Source: an uncultured Porphyromonas sp.
GTDB taxonomy: Bacteria; Bacteroidota; Bacteroidia; Bacteroidales; Porphyromonadaceae
Reading direction: 5' to 3'
Length of the DNA: 64,000 nt
NCBI RefSeq assembly: GCF_900541275.1
Contig: NZ_UQJH01000006.1
Coordinates: 24,015-88,014 of the forward strand
This document shows, one piece after another, positions 25,829-34,712 of this stretch. The position numbers were made by a program, and so were the translations under genes. Within the stretch, counting starts at the first letter, position 1. Every line of letters begins with the position of its first letter. Below the pieces are notes generated by a model. The model searched no databases. It saw only the letters and a program-made list of their open reading frames with translations, and was not told the origin of the DNA.

Positions 25829-27685
25829 ATGAAAGATTTTCTCAAAATGGTGGGCGCATCCTGTCTAGGATTTGTGCTGGCCAATGTGGTAGTCATCATC
25901 CTCTCGATGCTGATCCTCGGGGCGATGATCGGTGGGATCACCGACCTGATCAAGAGCAATAAGGTCAAGACGGAGACGACCCTCTCCTCCGGCAGCGTCT
26001 TACTCCTCGACCCTGTGGGCGAGATAGCCGACACCTCCACGGACGATGCCTTCAGCTCGATCGTTGCTTTCGGTGGAGATGGCGACAAGAAGAGCTACAC
26101 CCTCCCGGAGATCGTCCGCGCCATCGAGGAGGCACGGACGAGCTCTAAGGTGGACGCCATCGTGCTGAGGTTGGACCAGTGCTTCATGAGCTTCGACACC
26201 GCGCAGGCGATCCGTGACGCGCTGCTGCGCTTCAAGGAGGGAGGCAAGCCGATCTACGCGTACGGGAAGGCCTTTACCCTCGGCAATTACTACATCTCCT
26301 CCGTGGCAGATAAGATCTACGCTGGTCCGGAGGCGATGATGGCGCTGTCGGGACTGAGCTCGCAGATCCCCTTCTACACCGGTCTCCTGCAGAAGCTCGG
26401 GGTGAAGTTTCAGATCTTCAAGGTCGGTACCTTCAAGAGCGCCGTCGAGCCCTACATGCTCGACCATATGAGTGAGGCCAATAGGCTCCAGACGCAGACT
26501 TTCTTAGATGGTCTCTGGCAGGGGACGGTGAGCGAGATGGCCGAGGCACGCGGGATCGATGAGGCGGTCTTCCACCGCTATGCCGACGAGGGTCTTTTCA
26601 TGAGCCGCATCGATACCGCCTTAGTGTACGGACTGGTCGACTCGCTCGTCTACGAGACCGACATTGAGCAGGTACTCGCCTCCAAGATCTACGAGGATGA
26701 GGATGCGGACGAGCTGGACGAGGTGCGCGCAGACCTGGTGCTCAATGCACGCAAGCCGGTCAAGTCGATCAATAAGATCGCTGTCGTCTACGCCGAGGGC
26801 AATATCGTGGATGGTCGCCCGTCCAATGACAACCCCTTCGCGACGCAATCCAAGCTGATCGATCAGCGCATCGCCGACAAGCTCCACGAGATCGCCGATG
26901 ACGATGACATCGATGCGGTGGTGCTGCGCGTCAACTCAGGTGGTGGCTCCGCCGCACAGTCCGAGCTGATCTGCCGCGAGGTGATCCGGCTCAAGGAGCA
27001 GAAGCCGATCGTCGTCTCGATGGGTGGCATGGCCGCCTCGGGCGGGTACTACATCTCGTCCAATGCGAGCGAGATCATCGCCGGGCCCTACACGCTGACC
27101 GGCTCGATCGGCATCTTCGGGATGTTCCCCACCTTCAAGGGCACGGCCGATAAGCTGGCGCTCACCTTTGACACCGTGAAGACAAATAAGATGTCTGACT
27201 TCGGAGACGCCACTCGCGAGATGCGTCCGGAGGAGCAGGCGCTGATGCAGAAGTACGTGGAGGAGGGGTACGACCAATTCCTCACCCGCGTCTCTGAGGG
27301 GCGTGACATGACGAAAGAGCAGGTCGACTCGATTGGTCAGGGTCGTGTATGGCTCGGGCAGGATGCCCTCCGTCTCGGTCTCGTTGATAAGCTCGGCACC
27401 CTCGATACGGCTATTGAGGAGGCAGCCCGCCTCGCCGACCTCGACGACTACAAGGTGGTCGATATGGTGGAGAAGGAGGACTTCTGGGAGTCTCTCTTCG
27501 GCACCAGTCTGGAGACTCGCCTGCGGATGATGACAGCCAGCCGGGAGGACCGCCTGATGGAGTACGCCGCCCGGATGCTGGACAGCCAGGTAGGTGTCCG
27601 AGCTCAGGTGCCCTACGAGCTGCAGGAGGGTCTCTGGATCAGCAAGCCCCGGGAGAGCAGCCTGCTGCCGTCACTGCTGCGGTAA
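25829..27685 (+). CDS. sppA: Signal peptide peptidase SppA, long (67 kDa) form
   Basis: SppA degrades signal peptides left in the inner membrane after secretion. The 618-residue protein has one N-terminal membrane segment (VGASCLGFVLANVVVIILSM, about residues 8-35) and two tandem S49 protease domains, as in the E. coli-type double-length enzyme. Lys147 in YAYGKAFTLG (first domain) and Ser404 in MGGMAASGGYYIS (second domain) form the Ser-Lys dyad. The ATG at 25829 (MKDFLKMVGASC) is chosen because translation further upstream adds 50 residues unlike the family. It leads the plus-strand run to lpxK. Confidence 0.95.
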   Translation: MKDFLKMVGASCLGFVLANVVVIILSMLILGAMIGGITDLIKSNKVKTETTLSSGSVLLLDPVGEIADTSTDDAFSSIVAFGGDGDKKSYTLPEIVRAIEEARTSSKVDAIVLRLDQCFMSFDTAQAIRDALLRFKEGGKPIYAYGKAFTLGNYYISSVADKIYAGPEAMMALSGLSSQIPFYTGLLQKLGVKFQIFKVGTFKSAVEPYMLDHMSEANRLQTQTFLDGLWQGTVSEMAEARGIDEAVFHRYADEGLFMSRIDTALVYGLVDSLVYETDIEQVLASKIYEDEDADELDEVRADLVLNARKPVKSINKIAVVYAEGNIVDGRPSNDNPFATQSKLIDQRIADKLHEIADDDDIDAVVLRVNSGGGSAAQSELICREVIRLKEQKPIVVSMGGMAASGGYYISSNASEIIAGPYTLTGSIGIFGMFPTFKGTADKLALTFDTVKTNKMSDFGDATREMRPEEQALMQKYVEEGYDQFLTRVSEGRDMTKEQVDSIGQGRVWLGQDALRLGLVDKLGTLDTAIEEAARLADLDDYKVVDMVEKEDFWESLFGTSLETRLRMMTASREDRLMEYAARMLDSQVGVRAQVPYELQEGLWISKPRESSLLPSLLR

Positions 27686-27709
27686 GGATAAGGAGAAGCA
27701 TCGCTCATC

Positions 27710-28786
27710 GTGAGGATCGGAAGTCACAATATCCTACTCAAGGTCCCCGCCCTACTCTACGGGTGGGGCGTGGGAGTGCGCAACTTCCTCTACGATGAGG
27801 GTATGCTCAAGGGGTATAAGTCCTCTATCCCGGTCATATGCATCGGCAACGTCACTGTAGGGGGGACCGGCAAGACACCGCACGTCGAGCGGGTGATCCG
27901 GATGCTCCGCAACGAGTATCGGATCGCAGTGCTGACGCGGGGTTATGGTCGCTCCGGCAAGGGTCCTACGGTGGTCTCCGTAGACGATGATGCCTCCATG
28001 GTGGGGGATGAGCCGCTCCAGATCAAGCGGAAGTTCCCCGAGGTCATTGTCTATGTGGATGGGGATCGGAAGCGAGCCCTGCAGACCCTCGAGCAGATGC
28101 CGGAGGAGCTACGCCCCGAGGTAGTGGTGATGGACGACGGATTTCAGCACCGGGCGGTGATCCCCGCCTACAGCATCGTCCTCACAGCCTACGACCACCC
28201 ATTCACGCGCGACAGCTTCATGCCCTACGGTACGCTTCGCGATGACCCCTCCTCTGCGGATCGGGCGGAGTCGATCATCGTCACCCACACCCCGGACGAC
28301 TGCAAGCCGATCGACCTAAGGATGATGATGGGCGAGCTTCCGCTCAAGGACTACCAGGATGTCTACTTCAGCCGTCCCGTGTATGGTGCGGCGACCCCCC
28401 TCTTTGACACCGATCAGCCCGGCCCGGCCCCGACCCCGGAGTCACGCATCTCCGCAGTCGCCGGTATCGCCGACCCGGAGCACTTCTTCGACAAGGTACG
28501 GGAGCTCTTCCCGGAGACGGAGGAGCTGATCGTGTACGACGACCACCATCCGTATGACGAGGATGATCTGGAGGAGCTCAGGGAGCTGATCCAGGATCCG
28601 GACTGCTTCCTCATCACCACGGAGAAGGATGGGATGCGGCTCCTGAGCCACGCTGACCAGCTCACGCCCGAGGAGCGCAGCCGGATCCTCTACCTCCCGA
28701 TCGAGGTGAGCCTCTCACCCAAGCAGGAGCGGCGCTTCCGGGAGCGACTGCAGCGGGCGATCAAGAATAATGGTCTCCACCTCTGA
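27710..28786 (+). CDS. lpxK: Tetraacyldisaccharide 4'-kinase
   Basis: LpxK phosphorylates the 4' position of the lipid A disaccharide at the inner membrane. The 358-residue protein shows the P-loop GNVTVGGTGKTP (about residues 46-57), the DD motif VVMDDGFQHRAV and a C-terminal ITTEKDGMRL block. The start is GTG at 27710, with an AGGAGA stretch about 14 nt upstream; no ATG lies nearer, and homology begins at residue 4. It follows sppA by 24 nt. GTG start use and the purine-rich site are less usual for this phylum. Confidence 0.95.
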   Translation: MRIGSHNILLKVPALLYGWGVGVRNFLYDEGMLKGYKSSIPVICIGNVTVGGTGKTPHVERVIRMLRNEYRIAVLTRGYGRSGKGPTVVSVDDDASMVGDEPLQIKRKFPEVIVYVDGDRKRALQTLEQMPEELRPEVVVMDDGFQHRAVIPAYSIVLTAYDHPFTRDSFMPYGTLRDDPSSADRAESIIVTHTPDDCKPIDLRMMMGELPLKDYQDVYFSRPVYGAATPLFDTDQPGPAPTPESRISAVAGIADPEHFFDKVRELFPETEELIVYDDHHPYDEDDLEELRELIQDPDCFLITTEKDGMRLLSHADQLTPEERSRILYLPIEVSLSPKQERRFRERLQRAIKNNGLHL

Positions 28787-28808
28787 CCCCACTCACCCTT
28801 TTTTACCC

Positions 28809-29249
28809 ATGTCTACGACCATTCGGATAGTGAATAAGAGCGGACAACCGCTCCCCACCCACGCCACAGCCGGCTCAGCCGGGCTCGACCTCCGTGCCGC
28901 TCTCGAGGAGCCGATGACGCTGGAGCCACTCGACCGGGCGCTGATCCCGACCGGACTCTACTTCGCCATCCCGGCGGGGTACGAGGTGCAGATACGCCCC
29001 CGCAGTGGACTTGCGATGAAGCACGGCATCACGGTGCTCAATACCCCCGGCACCATCGACAGCGACTACCGCGGAGAGATCCGTGTGGCGCTGATCAACC
29101 TCTCCCGCGAGCCCTTCACGATCGAGCCGGGAGAGCGGATCTGCCAGATGGTCCTGGCGCGCTACGAGCAGGTGGAGTGGATCGAGACCGACCAGCTCGA
29201 CGACACTGACAGGGGCGAGGGCGGCTTCGGTCATACCGGTCGTAACTGA
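28809..29249 (+). CDS. dut: dUTP diphosphatase
   Basis: Dut hydrolyses dUTP to dUMP, keeping uracil out of DNA and feeding dTMP synthesis. The 146-residue protein has the five trimeric dUTPase motifs in order: AGSAGLDLRA, PRSGLAMKHGI, GTIDSDYRGEI, RICQMVLARYEQ and the glycine-rich RGEGGFGHTGRN tail that closes over the substrate. The ATG at 28809 (MSTTIRIVNKSG) fits the family start. It begins 22 nt after lpxK. Confidence 0.97.
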   Translation: MSTTIRIVNKSGQPLPTHATAGSAGLDLRAALEEPMTLEPLDRALIPTGLYFAIPAGYEVQIRPRSGLAMKHGITVLNTPGTIDSDYRGEIRVALINLSREPFTIEPGERICQMVLARYEQVEWIETDQLDDTDRGEGGFGHTGRN

Positions 29250-29266
29250 CAGCGTAGGAGATAGTC

Positions 29267-29312
29267 GGGCGGTCTGGTACCCTTTTTGCATACCAAAGGA
29301 TGCCGACCGCCC
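29267..29312. promoter_or_regulatory. Inverted repeat between dut and grpE
   Basis: GGGCGGTC (29267-29274) pairs with GACCGCCC (29305-29312), with an inner TGGTA/TACCA pair. It may end dut transcription or regulate grpE-dnaJ. No CIRCE-type TTAGCACTC repeat is present. Confidence 0.45.
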
Positions 29313-29357
29313 CTCTTGTGTGCGGTCACGTAAGAGACAATAGTATTTTATCGAGAT

Positions 29358-29942
29358 ATGAAGGAGAATAAGAAGCATAAGAATGCCCCCCACCGGAAGG
29401 ATCCGGAGGAGCAGGTAGAGGAGCAGGTAGAGCAGCAGGAGACCACCCCGACAGACGATGAGACCCCCACCCCGGAGCCCAAGGATGAGGAGGAGTCGAG
29501 GGTAGACGATCTGCTCGACAAGTACGCTGAGCTGCAGGACAGCTACCTGCGTCTGAGGGCGGAGTTTGACAACTACAAGAAGCGCACCCTCCGGGAGAAG
29601 TCCGACCTCATGAAGTATGGCGCCGAGCGGACCGTGGTGACGATGCTGGACGTGCTGGATGACTTTGACCGCGCCATCGAGAGCATGGACCAGGCGACGG
29701 ATGTCGATGCTGTCAAGGAGGGCGTGCTGCTGGTGAGGGATAAGTTCATCAGCGCCCTCCGCTCCGAGGGCGTGCATGAGATGGAGGTACAGGGCGTCGA
29801 CTTTGACCCCGAGCTGCATGAGGCTGTCGCCATGAGCGACGGCACGGAGGAGCAGAAGGGGAAGATCATCGACTGCGTCCTCAAGGGCTATGTGCTCAAT
29901 GACAAGGTGATCCGCCATCCTAAAGTGGTGGTGGGCAAGTAA
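29358..29942 (+). CDS. grpE: Nucleotide exchange factor GrpE
   Basis: GrpE releases ADP from DnaK. The 194-residue protein has an acidic, low-complexity N-terminus (EEQVEEQVEQQETTPTD), a long helix (DKYAELQDSYLRLRAEFDNY KKRTLRE, residues about 54-80) and the C-terminal beta domain with HEAVAMSDGTEEQKGKI and GYVLNDKVIRHPKVVVG. It lies 5 nt before dnaJ, an operon. dnaK is not in the window, as is common when grpE-dnaJ stand apart in this group. Confidence 0.97.
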   Translation: MKENKKHKNAPHRKDPEEQVEEQVEQQETTPTDDETPTPEPKDEEESRVDDLLDKYAELQDSYLRLRAEFDNYKKRTLREKSDLMKYGAERTVVTMLDVLDDFDRAIESMDQATDVDAVKEGVLLVRDKFISALRSEGVHEMEVQGVDFDPELHEAVAMSDGTEEQKGKIIDCVLKGYVLNDKVIRHPKVVVGK

Positions 29943-29947
29943 GAGAT

Positions 29948-31111
29948 ATGGCGACGAAGAGAGATTACTACGAGATACTGGGGCTCACCAAGGAGGCCTC
30001 AGCCGATGAAATCAAGAAGGCGTACCGCAAGACTGCCCTCAAGTACCACCCGGACCGCAATCCGGGCGACAAGAGTGCCGAGGAGAAGTTTAAGGAGGCT
30101 GCCGAGGCGTATAGTGTCCTGAGCGACCCGGAGAAGCGCCAGCGGTATGACCAGTTTGGCCACGCCGGTGTCGATGGTGCTGCCGGGGCGGGCGGCTTCA
30201 GTGGCGGAGGTATGTCTATGGAGGACATCTTCAGCCAGTTTGGCGATCTCTTTGGTGGCTTCGGCGGCTTCGGTGGCTTCGGTGGCTTCGGTGGAGGCGG
30301 CGGTGGCTACAGTCGTCAGATGCGCGGATCCGACCTGCGCATAAGGGTCCACCTGACCCTCGATGAGGTACTCAAGGGGACGACGAAGAAGCTTAAGATC
30401 AAGAAGCAGGTCCCCTGCGAGCACTGCCACGGCTCCGGAGCCGAGAGCCCGAGTGACGTCGTCACCTGCCCCACCTGCCACGGATCGGGCACCGTGATCC
30501 GCACTCAGGAGTCCTTCTTCGGTCAGATGCAGACCCAGAGCGTCTGCCCTACCTGCCACGGCACCGGCAAGGAGATCCGTAAGAAGTGCTCCCACTGTGC
30601 CGGCCAGGGGGTAAAGTCGGGCGAGGAGGTACAGGAGATCCACGTCCCCGCTGGCGTCGAGGACGGCATGCAGATGCGCGTCCGCGGTGGGGGCAATGCG
30701 GGCCCCAATGATGGTGTGAGCGGTGACCTGATCGTCGAGTTTGCCGTCCGCTCCGATGAGCGCTTCGTGCGCCACGGCAGCGACCTGCTCTACAGCCTCC
30801 TCCTGCCGATCGATGAGGCGATCCTCGGTGGCAAGGTGATCGTACCGACCCTCGAGGGGGATGTCAAGGTGACGATCAAGCCGGGGACCCAGCCCGGTGA
30901 GATCCTGCGACTGCGGAATAAGGGACTACCCTCCGTCGATGATGCCCGGAGAGGGGACGAGCTGATCTCGATCCAGGTCCACATCCCCTCTCGGCTCAGT
31001 GGCGATGACCGCAAGCTGGTGGAGCAGATGGCGACACGGTCGGCATTTCACCCCACGGAGGCGGACCGCAAGGCACACGCCTCCAAGCAGCGCAGCCGTA
31101 TGGAGCTGTAA
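29948..31111 (+). CDS. dnaJ: Co-chaperone DnaJ
   Basis: DnaJ stimulates the DnaK ATPase and delivers unfolded clients. The 387-residue protein is a full type I DnaJ: a J domain with KYHPDRNPGD (HPD loop near residue 36), a Gly/Phe-rich linker (GDLFGGFGGFGGFGGFGGGG), the zinc domain with four CxxCxGxG repeats (CEHCHGSG, CPTCHGSG, CPTCHGTG, CSHCAGQG) and the C-terminal substrate domain. It is translationally close to grpE. Confidence 0.98.
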   Translation: MATKRDYYEILGLTKEASADEIKKAYRKTALKYHPDRNPGDKSAEEKFKEAAEAYSVLSDPEKRQRYDQFGHAGVDGAAGAGGFSGGGMSMEDIFSQFGDLFGGFGGFGGFGGFGGGGGGYSRQMRGSDLRIRVHLTLDEVLKGTTKKLKIKKQVPCEHCHGSGAESPSDVVTCPTCHGSGTVIRTQESFFGQMQTQSVCPTCHGTGKEIRKKCSHCAGQGVKSGEEVQEIHVPAGVEDGMQMRVRGGGNAGPNDGVSGDLIVEFAVRSDERFVRHGSDLLYSLLLPIDEAILGGKVIVPTLEGDVKVTIKPGTQPGEILRLRNKGLPSVDDARRGDELISIQVHIPSRLSGDDRKLVEQMATRSAFHPTEADRKAHASKQRSRMEL

Positions 31112-31151
31112 GGAAGCCCCATCGCCAAGCGTCAGATAATCAGCACCCGGA

Positions 31152-31189
31152 CTAATACCGATATTAGACTCATCTAATATCGGTAAAAG
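31152..31189. repeat. 22-bp-period palindrome array (two units)
   Basis: CTAATACCGATATTAG (31152-31167) is followed after spacer ACTCAT by CTAATATCGGTAAAAG (31174-31189), 22 bp apart. The second unit has lost its last arm (TATTAG to TAAAAG), a change shared with the 37105 copy, as is the following AAATT. The two units still form a 12-bp stem around the spacer. Confidence 0.85.
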
Positions 31190-31228
31190 AAATTTCCTTC
31201 TCGCCGTAAGACATCAGCGCATAGGGGG

Positions 31229-31704
31229 GACGCATTTGAGTTCATCGTGAAGAGTAAGGACCGATGCGCCCCTGCAGGTGACCGCTCGGGCAGATCCTCA
31301 GTGCGTATAGCAGTTTGGCAGAAGAGGCACCCCGGAGGGGTGCTTCGCGTCCCGCCCCGCCTACCGCCCGGCTGGGGGCACCCCGGTAGGGGTGCGTCCT
31401 TCATAGCCCGGTGGTCGGAGGGGCGAAGCCCCGACGACCCCGGGTAAGCAGAGCCCTCTTTAATCCATCGACCCCGCTAGGGGTCGGTCGTAATGGAGAT
31501 CTCCTTGAGGGACCGACACCCTATCGGGGTCGTATATATTAAGGCGTCTCTCGGGTAACCCGGGGTCTTCGGCACTTCGTGCCTCGACCGCGGGCTAAGA
31601 AAAAGGCACCCCTCCGGGGTGCTTCACGTCCCGCCCAACCTATCGTCCAGCTGAGGCACCCCGGCATGGGTGCGTCCTTCTTAGCTGTAAAGCTCAGATG
31701 CGTC
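31229..31704. repeat. Hairpin-rich element bounded by inverted GACGCATyTGAG ends
   Basis: The left end GACGCATTTGAG (31229-31240) and right end CTCAGATGCGTC (31693-31704) are inverted copies (11 of 12). The interior is GC-rich and consists of stems such as GCACCCCGGAGGGGTGC, GGGGCGAAGCCCC and a long arm pair (31469-31489 with 31511-31532, CGACCCCG to CGGGGTCG). No ORF with family likeness is present. It fills most of the 718-bp gap between dnaJ and pgk. Similar ends recur at 45504, 45866 and 63629. Confidence 0.7.
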
Positions 31705-31768
31705 AGCCCTGATCAGCGCATAGAGGAGTCGCTCCCTTCGGGGTCTGTAAAGGCAGCAATGAAAGAAC

Positions 31769-31820
31769 AAAGGCGGGCATCCTCTACACCGGAGGATGCC
31801 CGCCTTTTCTTTTTATCCTA
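31769..31820. terminator. Bidirectional terminator upstream of the pgk 3' end
   Basis: A perfect 16-bp stem (AAAGGCGGGCATCCTC at 31769-31784 with 31792-31807) has T-rich runs on both strands (TTTTCTTTTT on plus). It ends pgk transcription on the minus strand. Confidence 0.9.
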
Positions 31821-31829
31821 CCAGAGGAC

Positions 31830-33092
31830 TTACTTCTCGATCGCGGCAATGCCGGGAAGCGTCTTGCCCTCAATCGCCTCGATGAGCGCACCACCACCGG
31901 TGGAGACGTAGCTCACCTCGTCAGCGAGGTGGTACTTATTGATCGCCGCTACGGAGTCGCCACCGCCGACGAGAGAGTAAGCACCACCCTTCGTCGCCTC
32001 GGCAACCGCCTTAGCGACCGCCTCGGTGCCCTTGCCAAACTTATCGAACTCGAAGACTCCCGCAGGACCATTCCACAGGATCGTCTTTGACTGGAGGATC
32101 ACCTCACGGAAGAGCTCGATCGTCTTCGGACCGATGTCCAGCCCCTCGCGATCATCCGGGATCTCATTGCAGGGGACCACCTTGCTATCGGCATCGGGGG
32201 CAAAGTCGGTAGCTGCAACACAGTCGACGCCGAGTACGAGGCGGACACCATTCTTCTTTGCCGTCTCCTCAATCTCGCGCGCCACATCGAGCTTATCCTC
32301 CTCCAGGAGAGACTTGCCGACCTTACCGCCACGAGACTTCATGAAGGTGTAGGTCATACCACCAGTGAGGATCAGGTTATCCACCTTGCCGAGGAGATTC
32401 ATGATCACGTCGATCTTTGTGGAGACCTTGGAGCCACCGAGGATGGCGGTGAAGGGGTGCTTGGCGTTATTCAGGATCTCATTGACCGCATTCACCTCCT
32501 TCTGCATCAGGTAGCCAAACATCTTGTGCTCCTTATCAAAGTAGTCTGCGATCAGTGCTGTGGAGGCGTGAGCGCGGTGGGCAGTGCCGAAAGCATCATT
32601 CACATACACCTCGGCGAGGTCTGCCAGCTCCTTGACAAATCCCTTCTGGCTCGCCTTGACAGCCTTCTTGGCAGCAGCGGTCTCCTCCTCGGAGGCGTCC
32701 TTGGGGAGGCCCATCGGCTTGCCCTGCTCCTCAGCGTGGAAGCGAAGGTTCTCCAGCAGTAGTGCCTCGCCATCCTTGAGGTCCATCGCCATTCGCTTCG
32801 TCTCCTCACCGACGCAATCGGGAGCGAGCTTCACGTCCACGCCGAGCAGCTCAGAGACGTGAGAGAGGATGTTCTTCATGGAGAGCTTGGGGTCGGCACC
32901 GGTCTTGGGACGGCCGAGGTGGGAGGCGATGATGAGACGACCTCCGTCGCCGAGGATCTTCTTGAGGGTCGGGAGAGCGGCACGGATGCGGGTGTCGTCC
33001 GTGATCTGGAGATTTTCGTCCAGAGGGACATTGAAGTCGACGCGCACGAAGACGCGCTTCCCGCCGAAGTTGTAGTCTTGGATCTTTGCCAT
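31830..33092 (-). CDS. pgk: Phosphoglycerate kinase
   Basis: Pgk makes ATP from 1,3-bisphosphoglycerate in glycolysis. The 420-residue monomer shows the N-terminal substrate motifs KRVFVRVDFNVPLDEN and LIIASHLGRPK, the hinge, and the C-terminal nucleotide site with FTAILGGSKVSTKIDVI, LTGGMTYTF and the Gly-rich VGGGDSVAAI. A slightly long loop (EEETAAAKKAVKASQKG) is typical of Bacteroidota. It is a single-gene unit with its own promoter box 44 nt upstream and a strong terminator. Confidence 0.98.
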   Translation of the reverse strand: MAKIQDYNFGGKRVFVRVDFNVPLDENLQITDDTRIRAALPTLKKILGDGGRLIIASHLGRPKTGADPKLSMKNILSHVSELLGVDVKLAPDCVGEETKRMAMDLKDGEALLLENLRFHAEEQGKPMGLPKDASEEETAAAKKAVKASQKGFVKELADLAEVYVNDAFGTAHRAHASTALIADYFDKEHKMFGYLMQKEVNAVNEILNNAKHPFTAILGGSKVSTKIDVIMNLLGKVDNLILTGGMTYTFMKSRGGKVGKSLLEEDKLDVAREIEETAKKNGVRLVLGVDCVAATDFAPDADSKVVPCNEIPDDREGLDIGPKTIELFREVILQSKTILWNGPAGVFEFDKFGKGTEAVAKAVAEATKGGAYSLVGGGDSVAAINKYHLADEVSYVSTGGGALIEAIEGKTLPGIAAIEK

Positions 33093-33135
33093 TGCTATAG
33101 GGTTTTATTAGTGTATTGATCTCTTTCTTACCCCA

Positions 33136-33143
33136 CAAATTTA
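33136..33143 (-). promoter_or_regulatory. -7 promoter box for pgk
   Basis: The minus strand reads TAAATTTG, 44 nt before the pgk ATG. Confidence 0.6.
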
Positions 33144-33265
33144 ATAAATTCTTGGCGAATCATCCGCCATCTTGCGGGGCTGACAGGGGGGTAAACCGAG
33201 CGATGGGTGTGCTGCCTCCGTGGAGACGGCACACCCATCGCTATCTGTGTGGGGAAAAGAAAGGG

Positions 33266-34375
33266 TCAGAGGCCAAGATCGGCGATCTTGGTGCTCATCT
33301 CGTTGGCGTCATTCGTCTTAAGCTCTATGGTCCCCTCAGGATTGATCAGGATCATGGTCGGGATAGCCTGGATGCCGTAGGCATCGGCAAAGGCGCTCGT
33401 GGAGTCAAAGACAGTGGTCCAGGTCATGCCGAGCTCCTTACGAGCCTGCGTATTTGCCTCAAAGGTCTCATTGATACCTCCTATGCTCACCACCTTGATC
33501 GTAGAGGGATGACCCTTCACGATCTCAGCGAGGTGCGGCATAGCGGCACGGCAGGGACCGCACCAGGAGGCCCAGACGTCGATGAGGAGATACTTGCCCT
33601 CCTCCCGCAGCTCGCTCACGCGGATCTCCTTACCGGTCTCGTCAGTCATCGTCACATCGACGTAGGGCTGCCCGGCACTCGTCTTCTGCTCCGCCAGCTG
33701 TAGCTGATAGAGCTTCTTCAAGTCCGAGTCCTCCTTCACCAGTTCACCTGCCGACTCGTAGAGCTCGACGAAGCCCTTAGCATCGGAGGTGGGATAGAGG
33801 GAGAGAGCCATCCGCCCCAGCTCGTTATCCTTATTTTGCTCAAAGCACTTACGGGCAATCTCTGCCACCCGTGTGGAGAAGCGATCCGAGACCTCGGCTC
33901 CCTTCTCGGAGATCTCCGGGGTCACCTTATTTCCGGCAGCCTTGTACGCCTCCTGGAGGGCGATGCTCTCGCGGGCGTAGTCTCCGTAAGCGCTATTGTA
34001 CTCCTCGGTGAGGGTCGCCAGCTGGCGATTCATCGGTGTGGAGGTCTCGTCGTAGGTGTAGCTCTGGCTGACGCTGTCGGGGACGATCGTCGAGGTCCCC
34101 TTCTCGGAGAAGTAACCGATGGCGCGGTCCCCCAGCTGGAGGTCATACCGAGCGAGGGAGACGGTGTCGGGGAGGACAAGCTCAAAGGCTCCGGCAGAGA
34201 CCTGGGCGGAGTCGATCCGCTCACCATCAGCGTTGATGAGCGTAGCGTACTGCCCCTCGAGGCTCTGGGGGAGGTTGCTTCCCCTGAGGCGGGGAGCGGT
34301 ACTCTCCTTAGTGCAGGCGATAGTGCCGGCTGCCAGCAGCCCGGCAGAGAGGAGCAGGAGTAAGGACTTCTTCAT
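33266..34375 (-). CDS. TlpA-like thiol-disulfide oxidoreductase lipoprotein (DUF4369 type)
   Basis: This 369-residue protein has a lipobox ending GTIAC (Cys21), a beta-rich N-terminal region like DUF4369 (YATLINADGERIDSAQ), a helical middle, and a C-terminal thioredoxin domain with the redox motif WASWCGPCRAAMP (Cys272 and Cys275). Such proteins reduce disulfides in the periplasm, often for cytochrome maturation or peroxide defence. The ATG at 34375 (MKKSLLLLLSAG) gives a clean lipoprotein signal; the ATG at 34405 would add ten hydrophilic residues. A 14-bp inverted repeat (33199-33212 with 33229-33242) follows the stop. Confidence 0.9.
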   Translation of the reverse strand: MKKSLLLLLSAGLLAAGTIACTKESTAPRLRGSNLPQSLEGQYATLINADGERIDSAQVSAGAFELVLPDTVSLARYDLQLGDRAIGYFSEKGTSTIVPDSVSQSYTYDETSTPMNRQLATLTEEYNSAYGDYARESIALQEAYKAAGNKVTPEISEKGAEVSDRFSTRVAEIARKCFEQNKDNELGRMALSLYPTSDAKGFVELYESAGELVKEDSDLKKLYQLQLAEQKTSAGQPYVDVTMTDETGKEIRVSELREEGKYLLIDVWASWCGPCRAAMPHLAEIVKGHPSTIKVVSIGGINETFEANTQARKELGMTWTTVFDSTSAFADAYGIQAIPTMILINPEGTIELKTNDANEMSTKIADLGL

Positions 34376-34412
34376 ATTGTGTTTCTTATTATATAGGTGA
34401 GTCATTGAGGTG

Positions 34413-34420
34413 CAAATCTA
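34413..34420 (-). promoter_or_regulatory. -7 promoter box for the TlpA-like gene
   Basis: The minus strand reads TAGATTTG, 38 nt before the chosen start. Confidence 0.5.
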
Positions 34421-34472
34421 CCACTTTCCTGAATTTACCTAGATCAGAAGAGGGACATTAGGAAAATATAAC

Positions 34473-34480
34473 TACCTTTG
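34473..34480 (+). promoter_or_regulatory. -7 promoter box for the thiamine-regulated receptor
   Basis: TACCTTTG lies about 30 nt before the riboswitch core, giving a leader of about 225 nt. Confidence 0.6.
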
Positions 34481-34507
34481 CCCCCGCAACGAGAGAAGTC
34501 CCGTTGT

Positions 34508-34596
34508 CTTCGCCTAGGGGTGCCTGTCCGCAAGGGGCAGGCTGAGAGCAGACCCTCCGAACCTGTCCGGATCATTCCGACGTAGGAAAGTGCGTG
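34508..34596 (+). ncRNA. TPP riboswitch (THI element)
   Basis: The conserved THI-box blocks appear in order: TAGGGGTGCC, a variable hairpin (CTGTCCGCAAGGGGCAG), the pyrimidine-sensing GCTGAGAG, GACCCTCCGAACCTG, and the pyrophosphate-sensing CCGGATCATTCCGACG followed by TAGGAAAGTG. It precedes a TonB-dependent receptor, so thiamine diphosphate should switch that receptor off. A GCCCACA/TGTGGGC hairpin at 34645-34661 could be part of the expression platform. Family knowledge: THI-regulated outer-membrane receptors are known in Bacteroidota. Confidence 0.95.
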
Positions 34597-34712
34597 ATAC
34601 CGACCGCCTCCGTGTAGGTAGTCCCCCATCATCAAGATCTGCTCGCCCACACCCTGTGGGCTTAGTGCCCGAGTGCGACACTTACTTTATCATCTTTATA
34701 TAGAGCAGATAC

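Noticed and set aside
29267..29312. CIRCE heat-shock operator before grpE
   Set aside because: The inverted repeat lacks the TTAGCACTC-N9-GAGTGCTAA sequence.
31329..31710. Group II intron or protein-coding insert between dnaJ and pgk
   Set aside because: No domain V-like motif or reverse transcriptase frame is seen; the region is explained by hairpin repeats.
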